Shown here: in pieces, positions 51,301 through 63,200 of the stretch | How positions within the stretch are numbered: the first letter of the stretch is position 1 | Layout: each line of letters starts with the position of its first letter | Source: Dermacentor variabilis | Lineage: Eukaryota > Arthropoda > Arachnida > Ixodida > Ixodidae | Assembly (NCBI RefSeq): GCF_050947875.1 | Contig: NW_027460342.1 | Location: 37,626-101,625 of the forward strand | Direction: 5' to 3' | DNA length: 64,000 nucleotides | Notes under the pieces: generated by a model | The model's database searches: none | What the model was told of the DNA's origin: nothing | The model's input: only the letters and a program-made list of their open reading frames with translations | Program-made: the position numbers and the translations under genes

Positions 51301-52040
51301 ATGCTTTTCACGTCGTTTGGTAGAAATACACGCGCGCGTTCTGCCAAAAGCACCATTTGCATGCATATCGTGTGGTTTTGCAGAAAACTGCGTCCGCGTC
51401 TACCAAAAGATGCATGCGCATGCTTAAAACGCGTTTTGGCACAAATCCATGTGCGGGTGCTAAAAAGAGCAGCATCGGCATGCTTTTCACGTCGTTTGGT
51501 AGAAATCCACACGCGCGTTCTGCCAAAAGCACCATTTGCATGCCTATCGTGTGGTTTTGCAGAAAACTGCGTCCGCGTCTACCAAAAGATGCATGCGCAT
51601 GCTTAAAACGCGCTTTGGCACAAATCCATGTGCGGATGTTAAAAAGAGCAGCATCGGCATGCTTTTCACGTCGTTTGGTAGAAATCCACGCGCGCGTTCT
51701 GCCAAAAGCACCATTTGCATGCATATCGTGTGGTTTTGCAGAAAACTGCGTCCGCGTCTACCAAAAGATGCATGCGCATGCTTAAAACGCGTTTTGGCAC
51801 AAATCCATGTGCGGGTGCTAAAAAGAGCAGCATCGGCATGCTTTTCACGTCGTTTGGTAGAAATCCACACGCGCGTTCTGCCAAAAGCACCATTTGCATG
51901 CATATCGTGTGGTTTTGCAGAAAACTGCGTCCGCGCCTACCAAAAGATGCATGTGCATGCTAAAAACGCGTTTTGGCACAAATCCATGTGCGGGTGCTAA
52001 AAAGAGCAGCATCGGCATGCTTTTCACGTCGTTTGGTAGA
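48310..52040 (+). repeat. 8-monomer HOR (1,432-bp period), second site, ~2.6 copies
   Basis: Order of variants repeats exactly every 1,432 bp. Markers are GCATTGGCATG (48,788 and 50,220), CCAAAAACACC with GCATCCGCGTC (49,378-49,425 and 50,810-50,857), AGCACCATCGG (49,679 and 51,111) and GCGCCTACC in B. The third, partial copy runs from ~51.2 kb to ~52.04 kb. The marker set differs from the 1,432-bp HOR at 23.45 kb, so the two share a period but arose separately or diverged long ago. Confidence 0.82.
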
Positions 52041-55000
52041 AATCCACGTGCGCGTTCTGCCAAAAGCACCATTTGCATGCCTATCGTGTGGTTTTGCAGA
52101 AAACTGCGTCCGCGTCTACCAAAAGATGCATGCGCATGCTTAAAACGCGCTTTGGCACAAATCCATGTGCGGATGTTAAAAAGAGCAGCATCGGCATGCT
52201 TTTCACGTCGTTTGGTAGAAATCCACGCGCGCGTTCTGCCAAAAGCACCATTTGCATGCATACCGTGTGGTTTTGCAGAAAACTGCGTCCGCGTCTACCA
52301 AAAGATGCATGCGCATGCTTAAAACGCGTTTTGGCACAAATCCATGTGCGGGTGCTAAAAAGAGCAGCATCGGCATGCTTTTCACGTCGTTTGGTAGAAA
52401 TCCACGCGCGCGTTCTGCCAAAAGCACCATTTGCATGCATATCGTGTGGTTTTGCAGAAAACTGCGTCCGCGTCTACCAAAAGATGCATGCGCATGCTTA
52501 AAACGCGTTTTGGCACAAATCCATGTGCGGGTGCTAAAAAGAGCAGCATCGGCATGCTTTTCACGTCGTTTGGTAGAAATCCACGCGCGCGTTCTGCCAA
52601 AAGCACCATTTGCATGCCTATAGTGTGGTTTTGCAGAAAACTGCGTCCGCGTCTACCAAAAGATGCATGCGCATGCTTAAAACGCGTTTTCGCACAAATC
52701 CATGTGCGGATGTTAAAAAGAGCAGCATCGGCATGCTTTTCACGTCGTTTGGTAGAAATCCACGCGCGCGTTCTGCGAAAAGCACCATTTGCATGCATAT
52801 CGTGTGGTTTTGCAGAAAACTGCGTCCGCGTCTACCAAAAGATGCATGCGCATGCTTAAAACGCGTTTTGGCACAAATCCATGTGCGGGTGCTAAAAAGA
52901 GCAGCATCGGCATGCTTTTCACGTCGTTTGGTAGAAATCCACACGCGCGTTCTGCCAAAAGCACCATTTGCATGCATATCGGGTGGTTTTGCAGAAAACT
53001 GCGTCCGCGTCTACCAAAAGATGCATGTGCATGCTAAAAACGCGTTTTGGCACAAATCCATGTGCGGGTGCTAAAAAGAGCAGCATCGGCATGCTTTTCA
53101 CGTCGTTTGGTAGAAATCCACGCGCGCGTTCTGCCAAAACCACCATTTGCATGCATATCGTGTGGTTTTGCAGAAAACTGCGTCCGCGTCTACCAAAAGA
53201 TGCATGCGCATGCTTAAAACGCGTTTTGGCACAAATCCATGTGCGGGTGCTAAAAACAGCAGCATCGGCATGCTTTTCACGTCGTTTGGTAGAAATCCAC
53301 GCGCGCGTTCTGCCAAAAGCACCATTTGCATGCCTATCGTGTGGTTTTCCAGAAAACTGCGTCCGCGTCTACCAAAAGATGCATGCGCATGCTTAAAACG
53401 CGCTTTGGCACAAATCCATGTGCGGATGTTAAAAAGAGCAGCATCGGTATGCTTTTCACGTCATTTGGTAGAAATCCACACGCGCGTTCTGCCAAAAGCA
53501 CCATTTGCATGCATATCGTGTGGTTTTGCAGAAAACTGCGTCCGCGTCTACCAAAAGATGCATGTGCATGCTAAAAACGCGTTTTGGCACAAATCCATGT
53601 GCGGGTGCTAAAAAGAGCAGCATCGGCATGCTTTTCACGTCGTTTGGTAGAAATCCACGCGCGCGTTCTGCCAAAAGCACCATTTGCATGCCTATCGTGT
53701 GGTTTTGCAGAAAACTGCGTCCGCGTCTACCAAAAGATGCATGCGCATGCTTAAAACGCGTTTTGGCACAAATCCATGTGCGGATATTAAAAAGAGCAGC
53801 ATCGGCATGCTTTTCACGTCGTTTGGTAGAAATCCATGCGCGCGTTCTGCCAAAAGCACCATTTGCATGCATATCGTGTGGTTTTGCAGAAAACTGCGTC
53901 CGCGTCTACCAAAAGATGCATGCGCATGCTTAAAACGCGTTTTGGCACAAATCCATGTGCGGGTGCTAAAAAGAGCAGCATCGGCATGCTTTTCACGTCG
54001 TTTGGTAGAAATCCACACGCGCGTTCTGCCAAAAGCACCATTTGCATGCATATCGTGTGGTTTTGCAGAAAACTGCGTCCGCGTCTACCAAAAGATGCAT
54101 GTGCATGGTAAAAACGCGTTTTGGCACAAATCCATGTGCGGGTGCTAAAAAGAGCAGCATCGGCATGCTTTTCACGTCGTTTGGTAGAAATCCACGCGCG
54201 CGTTCTGCCAAAAGCACCATTTGCATGCCTATCGTGTGGTTTTGCAGAAAACTGCGTCCGCGTCTACCAAAAGATGCATGCGCATGCTTAAAACGCGTTT
54301 TGGCACAAATCCATGTGCGGATGTTAAAAATAGCAGCATCGGCATGCTTTTCACGTCGTTTGGTAGAAATCCACGCGCGCGTTCTGCCAAAAGCACCATT
54401 TGCATGCATATCGTGTGGTTTTGCAGAAAACTGCGTCCGCGTCTACCAAAAGATGCATGCGCATGCTTAAAACGCGTTTTGGCACAAATCCATGTGCGGG
54501 TGCTAAAAAGAGCAGCATCGGCATGCTTTTCACGTCGTTTGGTAGAAATCCACACGCGCGTTCTGCCAAAAGCACCATTTGCATGCCTATCGTGTGGTTT
54601 TGCAGAAAACTGCGTCCGCGTCTACCAAAAGATGCATGCGCATGCTTAAAACGCGTTTTGGCACAAATCCATGTGCGGATATTAAAAAGAGCAGCATCGT
54701 CATGCTTTTCACGTCGTTTGGTAGAAATCCACGCGCGCGTTCTGCCAAAAGCACCATTTGCATGCATATCGTGTGGTTTTGCAGAAAACTGCGTCCGCGT
54801 CTACCAAAAGATGCATGCGCATGCTTAAAACGCGTTTTGGCACAAATCCATGTGCGGGTGCTAAAAAGAGCAGCATCGGCATGCTTTTCACGTCGTTTGG
54901 TAGAAATCCACACGCGCGTTCTGCCAAAAGCACCATTTGCATGCATATCGTGTGGTTTTGCAGAAAACTGCGTCCGCGTCTACCAAAAGATGCATGTGCA

Positions 55001-57260
55001 TGCTAAAAACGCGTTTTGGCACAAATCCATGTGCGGGTGCTAAAAAGAGCAGCATCGGCATGCTTTTCACGTCGTTTGGTAGAAATCCACGCGCGCGTTC
55101 TGCCAAAAGCACCATTTGCATGCCTATCGTGTGGTTTTGCAGAAAACTGCGTCCGCGTCTACCAAAAGATGCATGCGCATGCTTAAAACGCGTTTTGGCA
55201 CAAATCCATGTGCGGATGTTAAAAAGAGCAGCATCGGCATGCTTTTCACGTCGTTTGGTAGAAATCCACGCGCGCGTTCTGCCAAAAGCACCATTTGCAT
55301 GCATATCGTGTGGTTTTGCTGAAAACTGCGTCCGCGTCTACCAAAAGATGCATGCGCATGCTTAAAACGCGTTTTGGCACAAATCCATGTGCGGGTGCTA
55401 AAAAGAGCAGCATCGGCATGCTTTTCACGTCGTTTGGTAGAAATCCACACGCGCGTTCTGCCAAAAGCACCATTTGCATGCCTATCGTGTGGTTTTGCAG
55501 AAAACTGCGTCCGCGTCTACCAAAAGATGCATGCGCATGCTTAAAACGCGCTTTGGCACAAATCCATGTGCGGATGTCAAAAAGAGCAGCATCGGCATGC
55601 TTTTCACGTCGTTTGGTAGAAATCCACACGCGCGTTCTGCCAAAAGCACCATTTGCATGCATATCGTGTGGTTTTGCAGAAAACTGCGTCCGCGTCTACC
55701 AAAAGATGCATGTGCATGCTAAAAACGCGTTTTGGCACAAATCCATGTGCGGGTGCTAAAAAGAGCAGCATCGGCATGCTTTTCACGTCGTTTGGTAGAA
55801 ATCCACGCGCGCGTTCTGCCAAAAGCACCATTTGCATGCCTATCGTGTGGTTTTGCAGAAAACTGCGTCCGCGTCTACCAAAAGATGCATGCGCATGCTT
55901 AAAACGCGCTTTGCCACAAATCCATGTGCGGATGTTAAAAAGAGCAGCATCGGCATGCTTTTCACGTCGTTTGGTGGAAATCCACGCGCGCGTTCTGCCA
56001 AAAGCACCATTTGCATGCATATCGTGTGGTTTTGCAGAAAACTGCGTCCGCGTCTACCAAAAGATGCATGCGCATGCTTAAAACGCGTTTTGGCACAAAT
56101 CCATGTGCGGGTGCTAAAAAGAGCAGCATCGGCATGCTTTTCACGTCGTTTGGTAGAAATCCACACGCGCGTTCTGCCAAAAGCACCATTTGCATGCATA
56201 TCGTGTGGTTTTGCAGAAAACTGCGTCCGCGCCTACCAAAAGATGCATGTGCATGCTAAAAACGCGTTTTGGCACAAATCCATGTGCGGGTGCTAAAAAG
56301 AGCAGCATCGGCATGCTTTTCACGTCGTTTGGTAGAAATCCACGCGCGCGTTCTGCCAAAAGCACCATTTGCATGCCTATCGTGTGGTTTTCCAGAAAAC
56401 TGCGTCCGCGTCTACCAAAAGATGCATGCGCATGCTTAAAACGCGCTTTGGCACAAATCCATGTGCGGATGTTAAAAAGAGCAGCATCGGTATGCTTTTC
56501 ACGTCGTTTGGTAGAAATCCACGCGCGCGTTCTGCCAAAAGCACCATTTGCATGCATATCGTGTGGTTTTGCAGAAAACTGCGTCCGCGTCTACCAAAAG
56601 ATGCATGCGCATGCTTAAAACGCGTTTTGGCACAAATCCATGTGCGGGTGCTAAAAAGAGCAGCATCGGCATGCTTTTCACGTCGTTTGGTAGAAATCCA
56701 CACGCGCGTTCTGCCAAAAGCACCATTTGCATGCATATCGTGTGGTTTTGCAGAAAACTGCGTCCGCGTCTACCAAAAGATGCATCTGCATGCTAAAAAC
56801 GCGTTTTGGCACAAATCCATGTGCGGGTGCTAAAAAGAGCAGCATCGGCATGCTTTTCACGTCGTTTGGTAGAAATCCACGCGCGCGTTCTGCCAAAAGC
56901 ACCATTTGCATGCCTATCGTGTGGTTTTGCAGAAAACTGCGTCCGCGTCTACCAAAAGATGCATGCGCATGCTTAAAACGCGTTTTGGCACAAATCCATG
57001 TGCGGATGTTAAAAAGAGCAGCATCGGCATGCTTTTCACGTCGTTTGGTAGAAATCCACACGCGCGTTCTGCCAAAAGCACCATTTGCATGCATATCGTG
57101 TGGTTTTGCAGAAAACTGCGTCCGCGTCTACCAAAAGATGCATGTGCATGCTAAAAACGCGTTTTGGCACAAATCCATGTGCGGGTGCTAAAAAGAGCAG
57201 CATCGGCATGCTTTTCACGTCGTTTGGTAGAAATCCACGCGCGCGTTCTGCCAAAAGCAC
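52041..57260 (+). repeat. Subfamily 2 monomers, short-range repeats only
   Basis: About 29 monomers in almost perfect 179-bp register. Local repeats are visible, for example the GGATATTAAAAAG variant at ~53,782 and ~54,677 (895 bp, five monomers) and GGTTTTCCAGAAAAC at 53,342 and 56,387. The first monomer of the stretch has a lone CACGTGCGCG tail (52,045). I see no gene or foreign element. Confidence 0.75.
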
Positions 57261-60200
57261 CATTTGCATGCCTATCGTGTGGTTTTGCAGAAAACTGCGT
57301 CCGCGTCTACCAAAAGATGCATGCGCATGCTTAAAACGCGCTTTGGCACAAATCCATGTGCGGATGTTAAAAAGAGCAGCATCGGTATGCTTTTCACGTC
57401 GTTTGGTAGAAATCCACGCGCGCGTTCTGCCAAAAGCACCATTTGCATGCATATCGTGTGGTTTTGCTGAAAACTGCGTCCGCGTCTACCAAAAGATGCA
57501 TGCGCATGCTTAAAACGCGTTTTGGCACAAATCCATGTGCGGATGTTAAAAAGAGCAGCATCGGCATGCTTTTCACGTCGTTTGGTAGAAATCCACGCGT
57601 GCGTTCTGCCAAAAGCACCATTTGCATGCATATCGTGTGGTTTTGCAGAAAACTGCGTCCCGCGCCTACCAAAAGATGCATGTGCATGCTAAAAACGCGT
57701 TTTGGCACAAATCCATGTGCGGGTGCTAAAAAGAGCAGCATCGGCATGCTTTTCACGTCGTATGGTATAAATCCACGCGCGCGTTCTGCCAAAAGCACCA
57801 TTTGCATGCCTATCGTGTGGTTTTGCAGAAAACTGCGTCCGCGTCTACCAAAAGATGCATGTGCATGCGAAAAACGCGTTTTGGCACAAATCCATGTGCG
57901 GGTGCTAAAAAGAGCAGCATCGGCATGCTTTTCACGTCGTTTGGTAGAAATCCACACGCGCGTTCTGCCAAAAGCACCATTTGCATGCCTATCGTGTGGT
58001 TTTGCAGAAAACTGCGTCCGCGTCTACCAAAAGATGCATGCGCATGCTTAAAACGCGCTTTGGCACAAATCCATGTGCGGATGTTAAAAAGAGCAGCATA
58101 GGCATGCTTTTCACGTCGTTTGGTAGAAATCCACGCGCGCGTTCTGCCAAAAGCACCATTTGCATGCATATCGTGTGGTTTTGCAGAAAACTGCGTCCGC
58201 GTCTACCAAAAGATGCATGCGCATGCTTAAAACGCGTTTTGGCACAAATCCATGTGCGGGTGCTAAAAAGAGCAGCATCGGCATGCTTTTTCACGTCGTT
58301 TGGTAGAAATCCACACGCGCGTTCTGCCAAAAGCACTATTTGCATGCATATCGTGTGGTTTTGCAGAAAACTGCGTCCGCGTCTACCAAAAGATGCATGC
58401 GCATGCTTAAAACGCGCTTTGGCACAAATCCATGTGCGGATGTTAAAAAGAGCAGCATCGGCATGCTTTTCACGTCGTTTGGTAGAAATCCACGCGCGCG
58501 TTCTGCCAAAAGCACCATTTGCATGCATACCGTGTGGTTTTTGCAGAAAAACTGCGTCCGGGTCTACCAAAAGATGCATGTGCATGCTTAAAACGCGTTT
58601 TGGCACAAATCCATGTGCGGGTGCTAAAAAGAGCAGCATCGGCATGCTTTTCACGTCGTTTGGTAGAAATCCACGCGCGCGTTCTGCCAAAAGCACCATT
58701 TGCATGCCTATCGTGTGGTTTTGCAGAAAACTGCGTCCGCGTCTACCAAAAGATGCATGCGCATGCTTAAAACGCGTTTTGGCACAAATCCATGTGCGGA
58801 TGTTAAAAAGAGCAGCATCGGCATGCTTTTCACGTCGTTTGGTAGAAATCCACGCGCGCGTTCTGCGAAAAGCACCATTTGCATGCATATCGTGTGGTTT
58901 TGCAGAAAACTGCGTCCGCGTCTACCAAAAGATGCATGCGCATGCTTAAAACGCGTTTTGGCACAAATCCATGTGCGGGTGCTAAAAAGAGCAGCATCGG
59001 CATGCTTTTCACGTCGTTTGGTAGAAATCCACAAGCGCGTTCTGCCAAAAGCACCATTTGCATGCATATCGTGTGGTTTTGCAGAAAACTGCGTCCGCGT
59101 CTACCAAAAGATGCATGTGCATGCTAAAAACGCGTTTTGGCACAAATCCATGTGCGGGTGCTAAAAAAGAGCAGCATCGGCATGCTTTTCACGTCGTTTG
59201 GTAGAAATCCACGCGCGCGTTCTGCCAAAACCACCATTTGCATGCATATCGTGTGGTTTTGCAGAAAACTGCGTCCGCGTCTACCAAAAGATGCATGCGC
59301 ATGCTTAAAACGCGCTTTGGCACAAATCCATGTGCGGATGTTAAAAAGAGCAGCATCGGCATGCTTTTCACGTCGTTTGGTAGAAATCCACGCGCGCGTT
59401 CTGCCAAAAGCACCATTTGCATGCATATCGTGTGGTTTTGCAGAAAACTGCGTCCGCGTCTACCAAAAGATGCATGCGCATGCTTAAAACGCGTTTTGGC
59501 ACAAATCCATGTGCGGGTGCTAAAAAGAGCAGCATCGGCATGCTTTTCACGTCGTTTGGTAGAAATCCACACGCGCGTTCTGCCAAAAGCACCATTTGCA
59601 TGCATATCGTGTGGTTTTGCAGAAAACTGCGTCCGCGCCTACCAAAAGATGCATGTGCATGCTAAAAACGCGTTTTGGCACAAATCCATGTGCGGGTGCT
59701 AAAAAGAGCAGCATCGGCATGCTTTTCACGTCTTTTGGTAGAAATCCACGCGCGCGTTCTGCCAAAAGCACCATTTGCATGCCTATCGTGTGGTTTTGCA
59801 GAAAACTGCGTCCGCGTCTACCAAAAGATGCATGCGCATGCTTAAAACGCGCTTTGGCACAAATCCATGTGCGGATGTTAAAAAGAGCAGCATCGGCATG
59901 CTTTTCACGTCGTTTGGTAGAAATCCACGCGCGCGTTCTGCCAAAAGCACCATTTGCATGCATATCGTGTGGTTTTGCAGAAAACTGCGTCCGCGTCTAC
60001 CAAAAGATGCATGCGCATGCTTAAAACGCGTTTTGGCACAAATCCATGTGCGGGTGCTAAAAAGAGCAGCATTGGCATGCTTTTCACGTCGCTTGGTAGA
60101 AATCCACGCGCGCGTTCTGCCAAAAGCACCATTTGCATGCATACCGTGTGGTTTTGCAGAAAACTGCGTCCGCGTCTACCAAAAGATGCATGTGCATGCT

Positions 60201-63200
60201 AAAAACGCGCTTTGGCACAAATCCATGTGCGGGTGCTAAAAAGAGCAGCATCGGCATGCTTTTCACGTCGTTTGGTAGAAATCCACGCGCGCGTTCTGCC
60301 AAAAGCACCATTTGCATGCATATCGTGTGGTTTTGCAGAAAACTGCGTCCGCGTCTACCAAAAGATGCATGCGCATGCTTAAAAACGCGTTTTGGCACAA
60401 ATCCATGTGCGGGTGCTAAAAAGAGCAGCATCGGCATGCTTTTCACGTCGTTTGGTAGAAATCCACGCGCGCGTTCTGCCAAAAGCACCATTTGCATGCC
60501 TATCGTGTGGTTTTGCAGAAAACTGCGTCCGCGTCTACCAAAAGATGCATGTGCATGCTTAAAACGCGTTTTGGCACAAATCCATGTGCGGGTGCTAAAA
60601 AGAGCAGCATCGGCATGCTTTTCACGTCGCTTGGTAGAAATCCACGCGCGCGTTCTGCCAAAAGCACCATTTGCATGCATACCGTGTGGTTTTGCAGAAA
60701 ACTGCGTCCGCGTCTACCAAAAGATGCATGTGCATGCTAAAAACGCGCTTTGGCACAAATCCATGTGCGGGTGCTAAAAAGAGCAGCATCGGCATGCTTT
60801 TCACGTCGTTTGGTAGAAATCCACGCGCGCGTTTCTGCCAAAAGCACCATTTGCATGCATATCGTGTGGTTTTGCAGAAAACTGCGTCCGCGTCTACCAA
60901 AAGATGCATGCGCATGCTTAAAACGCGTTTTGGCACAAATCCATGTGCGGGTGCTAAAAAGAGCAGCATCGGCATGCTTTTCACGTCGTTTGGTAGAAAT
61001 CCACACGCGCGTTCTGCCAAAAGCACCATTTGCATGCCTATCGTGTGGTTTTGCAGAAAACTGCGTCCGCGTCTACCAAAAGATGCATGCGCATGCTTAA
61101 AACGCGCTTTGGCACAAATCCATGTGCGGATGTTAAAAAGAGCAGCATCGGCATGCTTTTCACGTCGTTTGGTAGAAATCCACGCGCGCGTTCTGCCAAA
61201 AGCACCATTTGCATGCATATCGTGTGGTTTTGCAGAAAACTGCGTCCGCGTCTACCAAAAGATGCATGCGCATGCTTAAAACGCGTTTTTGGCACAAATC
61301 CATGTGCGGGTGCTAAAAAGAGCAGCATCGGCATGCTTTTCACGTCGTTTGGTAGAAATCCACACGCGCGTTCTGCCAAAAGCACCATTTGCATGCATAT
61401 CGTGTGGTTTTGCAGAAAACTGCGTCCGCGCCTACCAAAAGATGCATGTGCATGCTAAAAACGCGTTTTGGCACAAATCCATGTGCGGGTGCTAAAAAGA
61501 GCAGCATCGGCATGCTTTTCACGTCTTTTGGTAGAAATCCACGCGCGCGTTCTGCCAAAAGCACCATTTGCATGCCTATCGTGTGGTTTTGCAGAAAACT
61601 GCGTCCGCGTCTACCAAAAGATGCATGCGCATGCTTAAAACGCGCTTTGGCACAAATCCATGTGCGGATGTTAAAAAGAGCAGCATCGGCATGCTTTTCA
61701 CGTCGTTTGGTAGAAATCCACGCGCGCGTTCTGCCAAAAGCACCATTTGCATGCATATCGTGTGGTTTTGCAGAAAACTGCGTCCCGCGTCTACCAAAAG
61801 ATGCATGCGCATGCTTAAAACGCGTTTTGGCACAAATCCATGTGCGGGATGTTAAAAAGAGCAGCATCGCCATGCTTTTCACGTCGTTTGGTAGAAATCC
61901 ACGCGCGCGTTCTGCGAAAAGCACCATTTGCATGCATATCGTGTGGTTTTGCAGAAAACTGCGTCCGCGTCTACCAAAAGATGCATGCGCATGCTTAAAA
62001 CGCGTTTTGGCACAAATCCATGTGCGGGTGCTAAAAAGAGCAGCATCGGCATGCTTTTCACGTCGTTTGGTAGAAATCCACACGCGCGTTTCTGCCAAAA
62101 GCACCATTTGCATGCCTATCGTGTGGTTTTGCAGAAAACTGCGTCCGCGTCTACCAAAAGATGCATGCGCATGCTTAAAACGCGTTTTGGCACAAATCCA
62201 TGTGCGGGTGCTAAAAAGAGCAGCATCGGCATGCTTTTCACGTCGTTTGGTAGAAATCCACGCGCGCGTTCGGCCAAAAGCACCATTTGCATGCCTATCG
62301 TGTGGTTTTGCAGAAAACTGCGTCCGCGTCTACCAAAAGATGCATGTGCATGCTTAAAACGCGTTTTGGCACAAATCCATGTGCGGATGTTAAAAAGAGC
62401 AGCATCGGCATGCTTTTCACGTCGTTTGGTAGAAATCCACGCGCGCGTTCTGCGAAAAGCACCATTTGCATGCATATCGTGTGGTTTTGCAGAAAACTGC
62501 GTCCGCGTCTACCAAAAGATGCATGCGCATGCTTAAAAACGCGTTTTGGCACAAATCCATGTGCGGGTGCTAAAAAGAGCAGCATCGGCATGCTTTTCAC
62601 GTCGTTTGGTAGAAATCCACACGCGCGTTCTGCCAAAAGCACCATTTGCATGCCTATCGTGTGGTTTTGCAGAAAACTGCGTCCGCGCCTACCAAAAGAT
62701 GCATGTGCATGCTAAAAACGCGTTTTGGCACAAATCCATGTGCGGGTGCTAAAAAGAGCAGCATCGGCATGCTTTTCACGTCGTTTGGTAGAAATCCACG
62801 CGCGCGTTCTGCCAAAAGCACCATTTGCATGCCTATCGTGTGGTTTTGCAGAAAACTGCGTCCGCGTCTACCAAAAGATGCATGCGCATGTTTAAAACGC
62901 GCTTTGGCACAAATCCATGTGCGGATGTTAAAAAGAGCAGCATCGGTATGCTTTTCACGTCGTTTGGTAGAAATCCACGCGCGCGTTCTGCCAAAAGCAC
63001 CATTTGCATGCATATCGTGTGGTTTTGCTGAAAACTGCGTCCGCGTCTACCAAAAGATGCATGCGCATGCTTACAACGCGTTTTGGCACAAATCCATGTG
63101 CGGATGTTAAAAAGAGCAGCATCGGCATGCTTTTCACGTCGTTTGGTAGAAATCCACGCGTGCGTTCTGCCAAAAGCACCATTTGCATGCATATCGTGTG

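Noticed and set aside
57981..58949. Longest open frames (about 300-320 codons, both strands) as protein genes
   Set aside because: They are made only of satellite monomers, start at the recurrent ATGCATGC, and are long only because one-base indels join frames. The same peptides occur in hundreds of overlapping copies on both strands with no codon-position bias visible.
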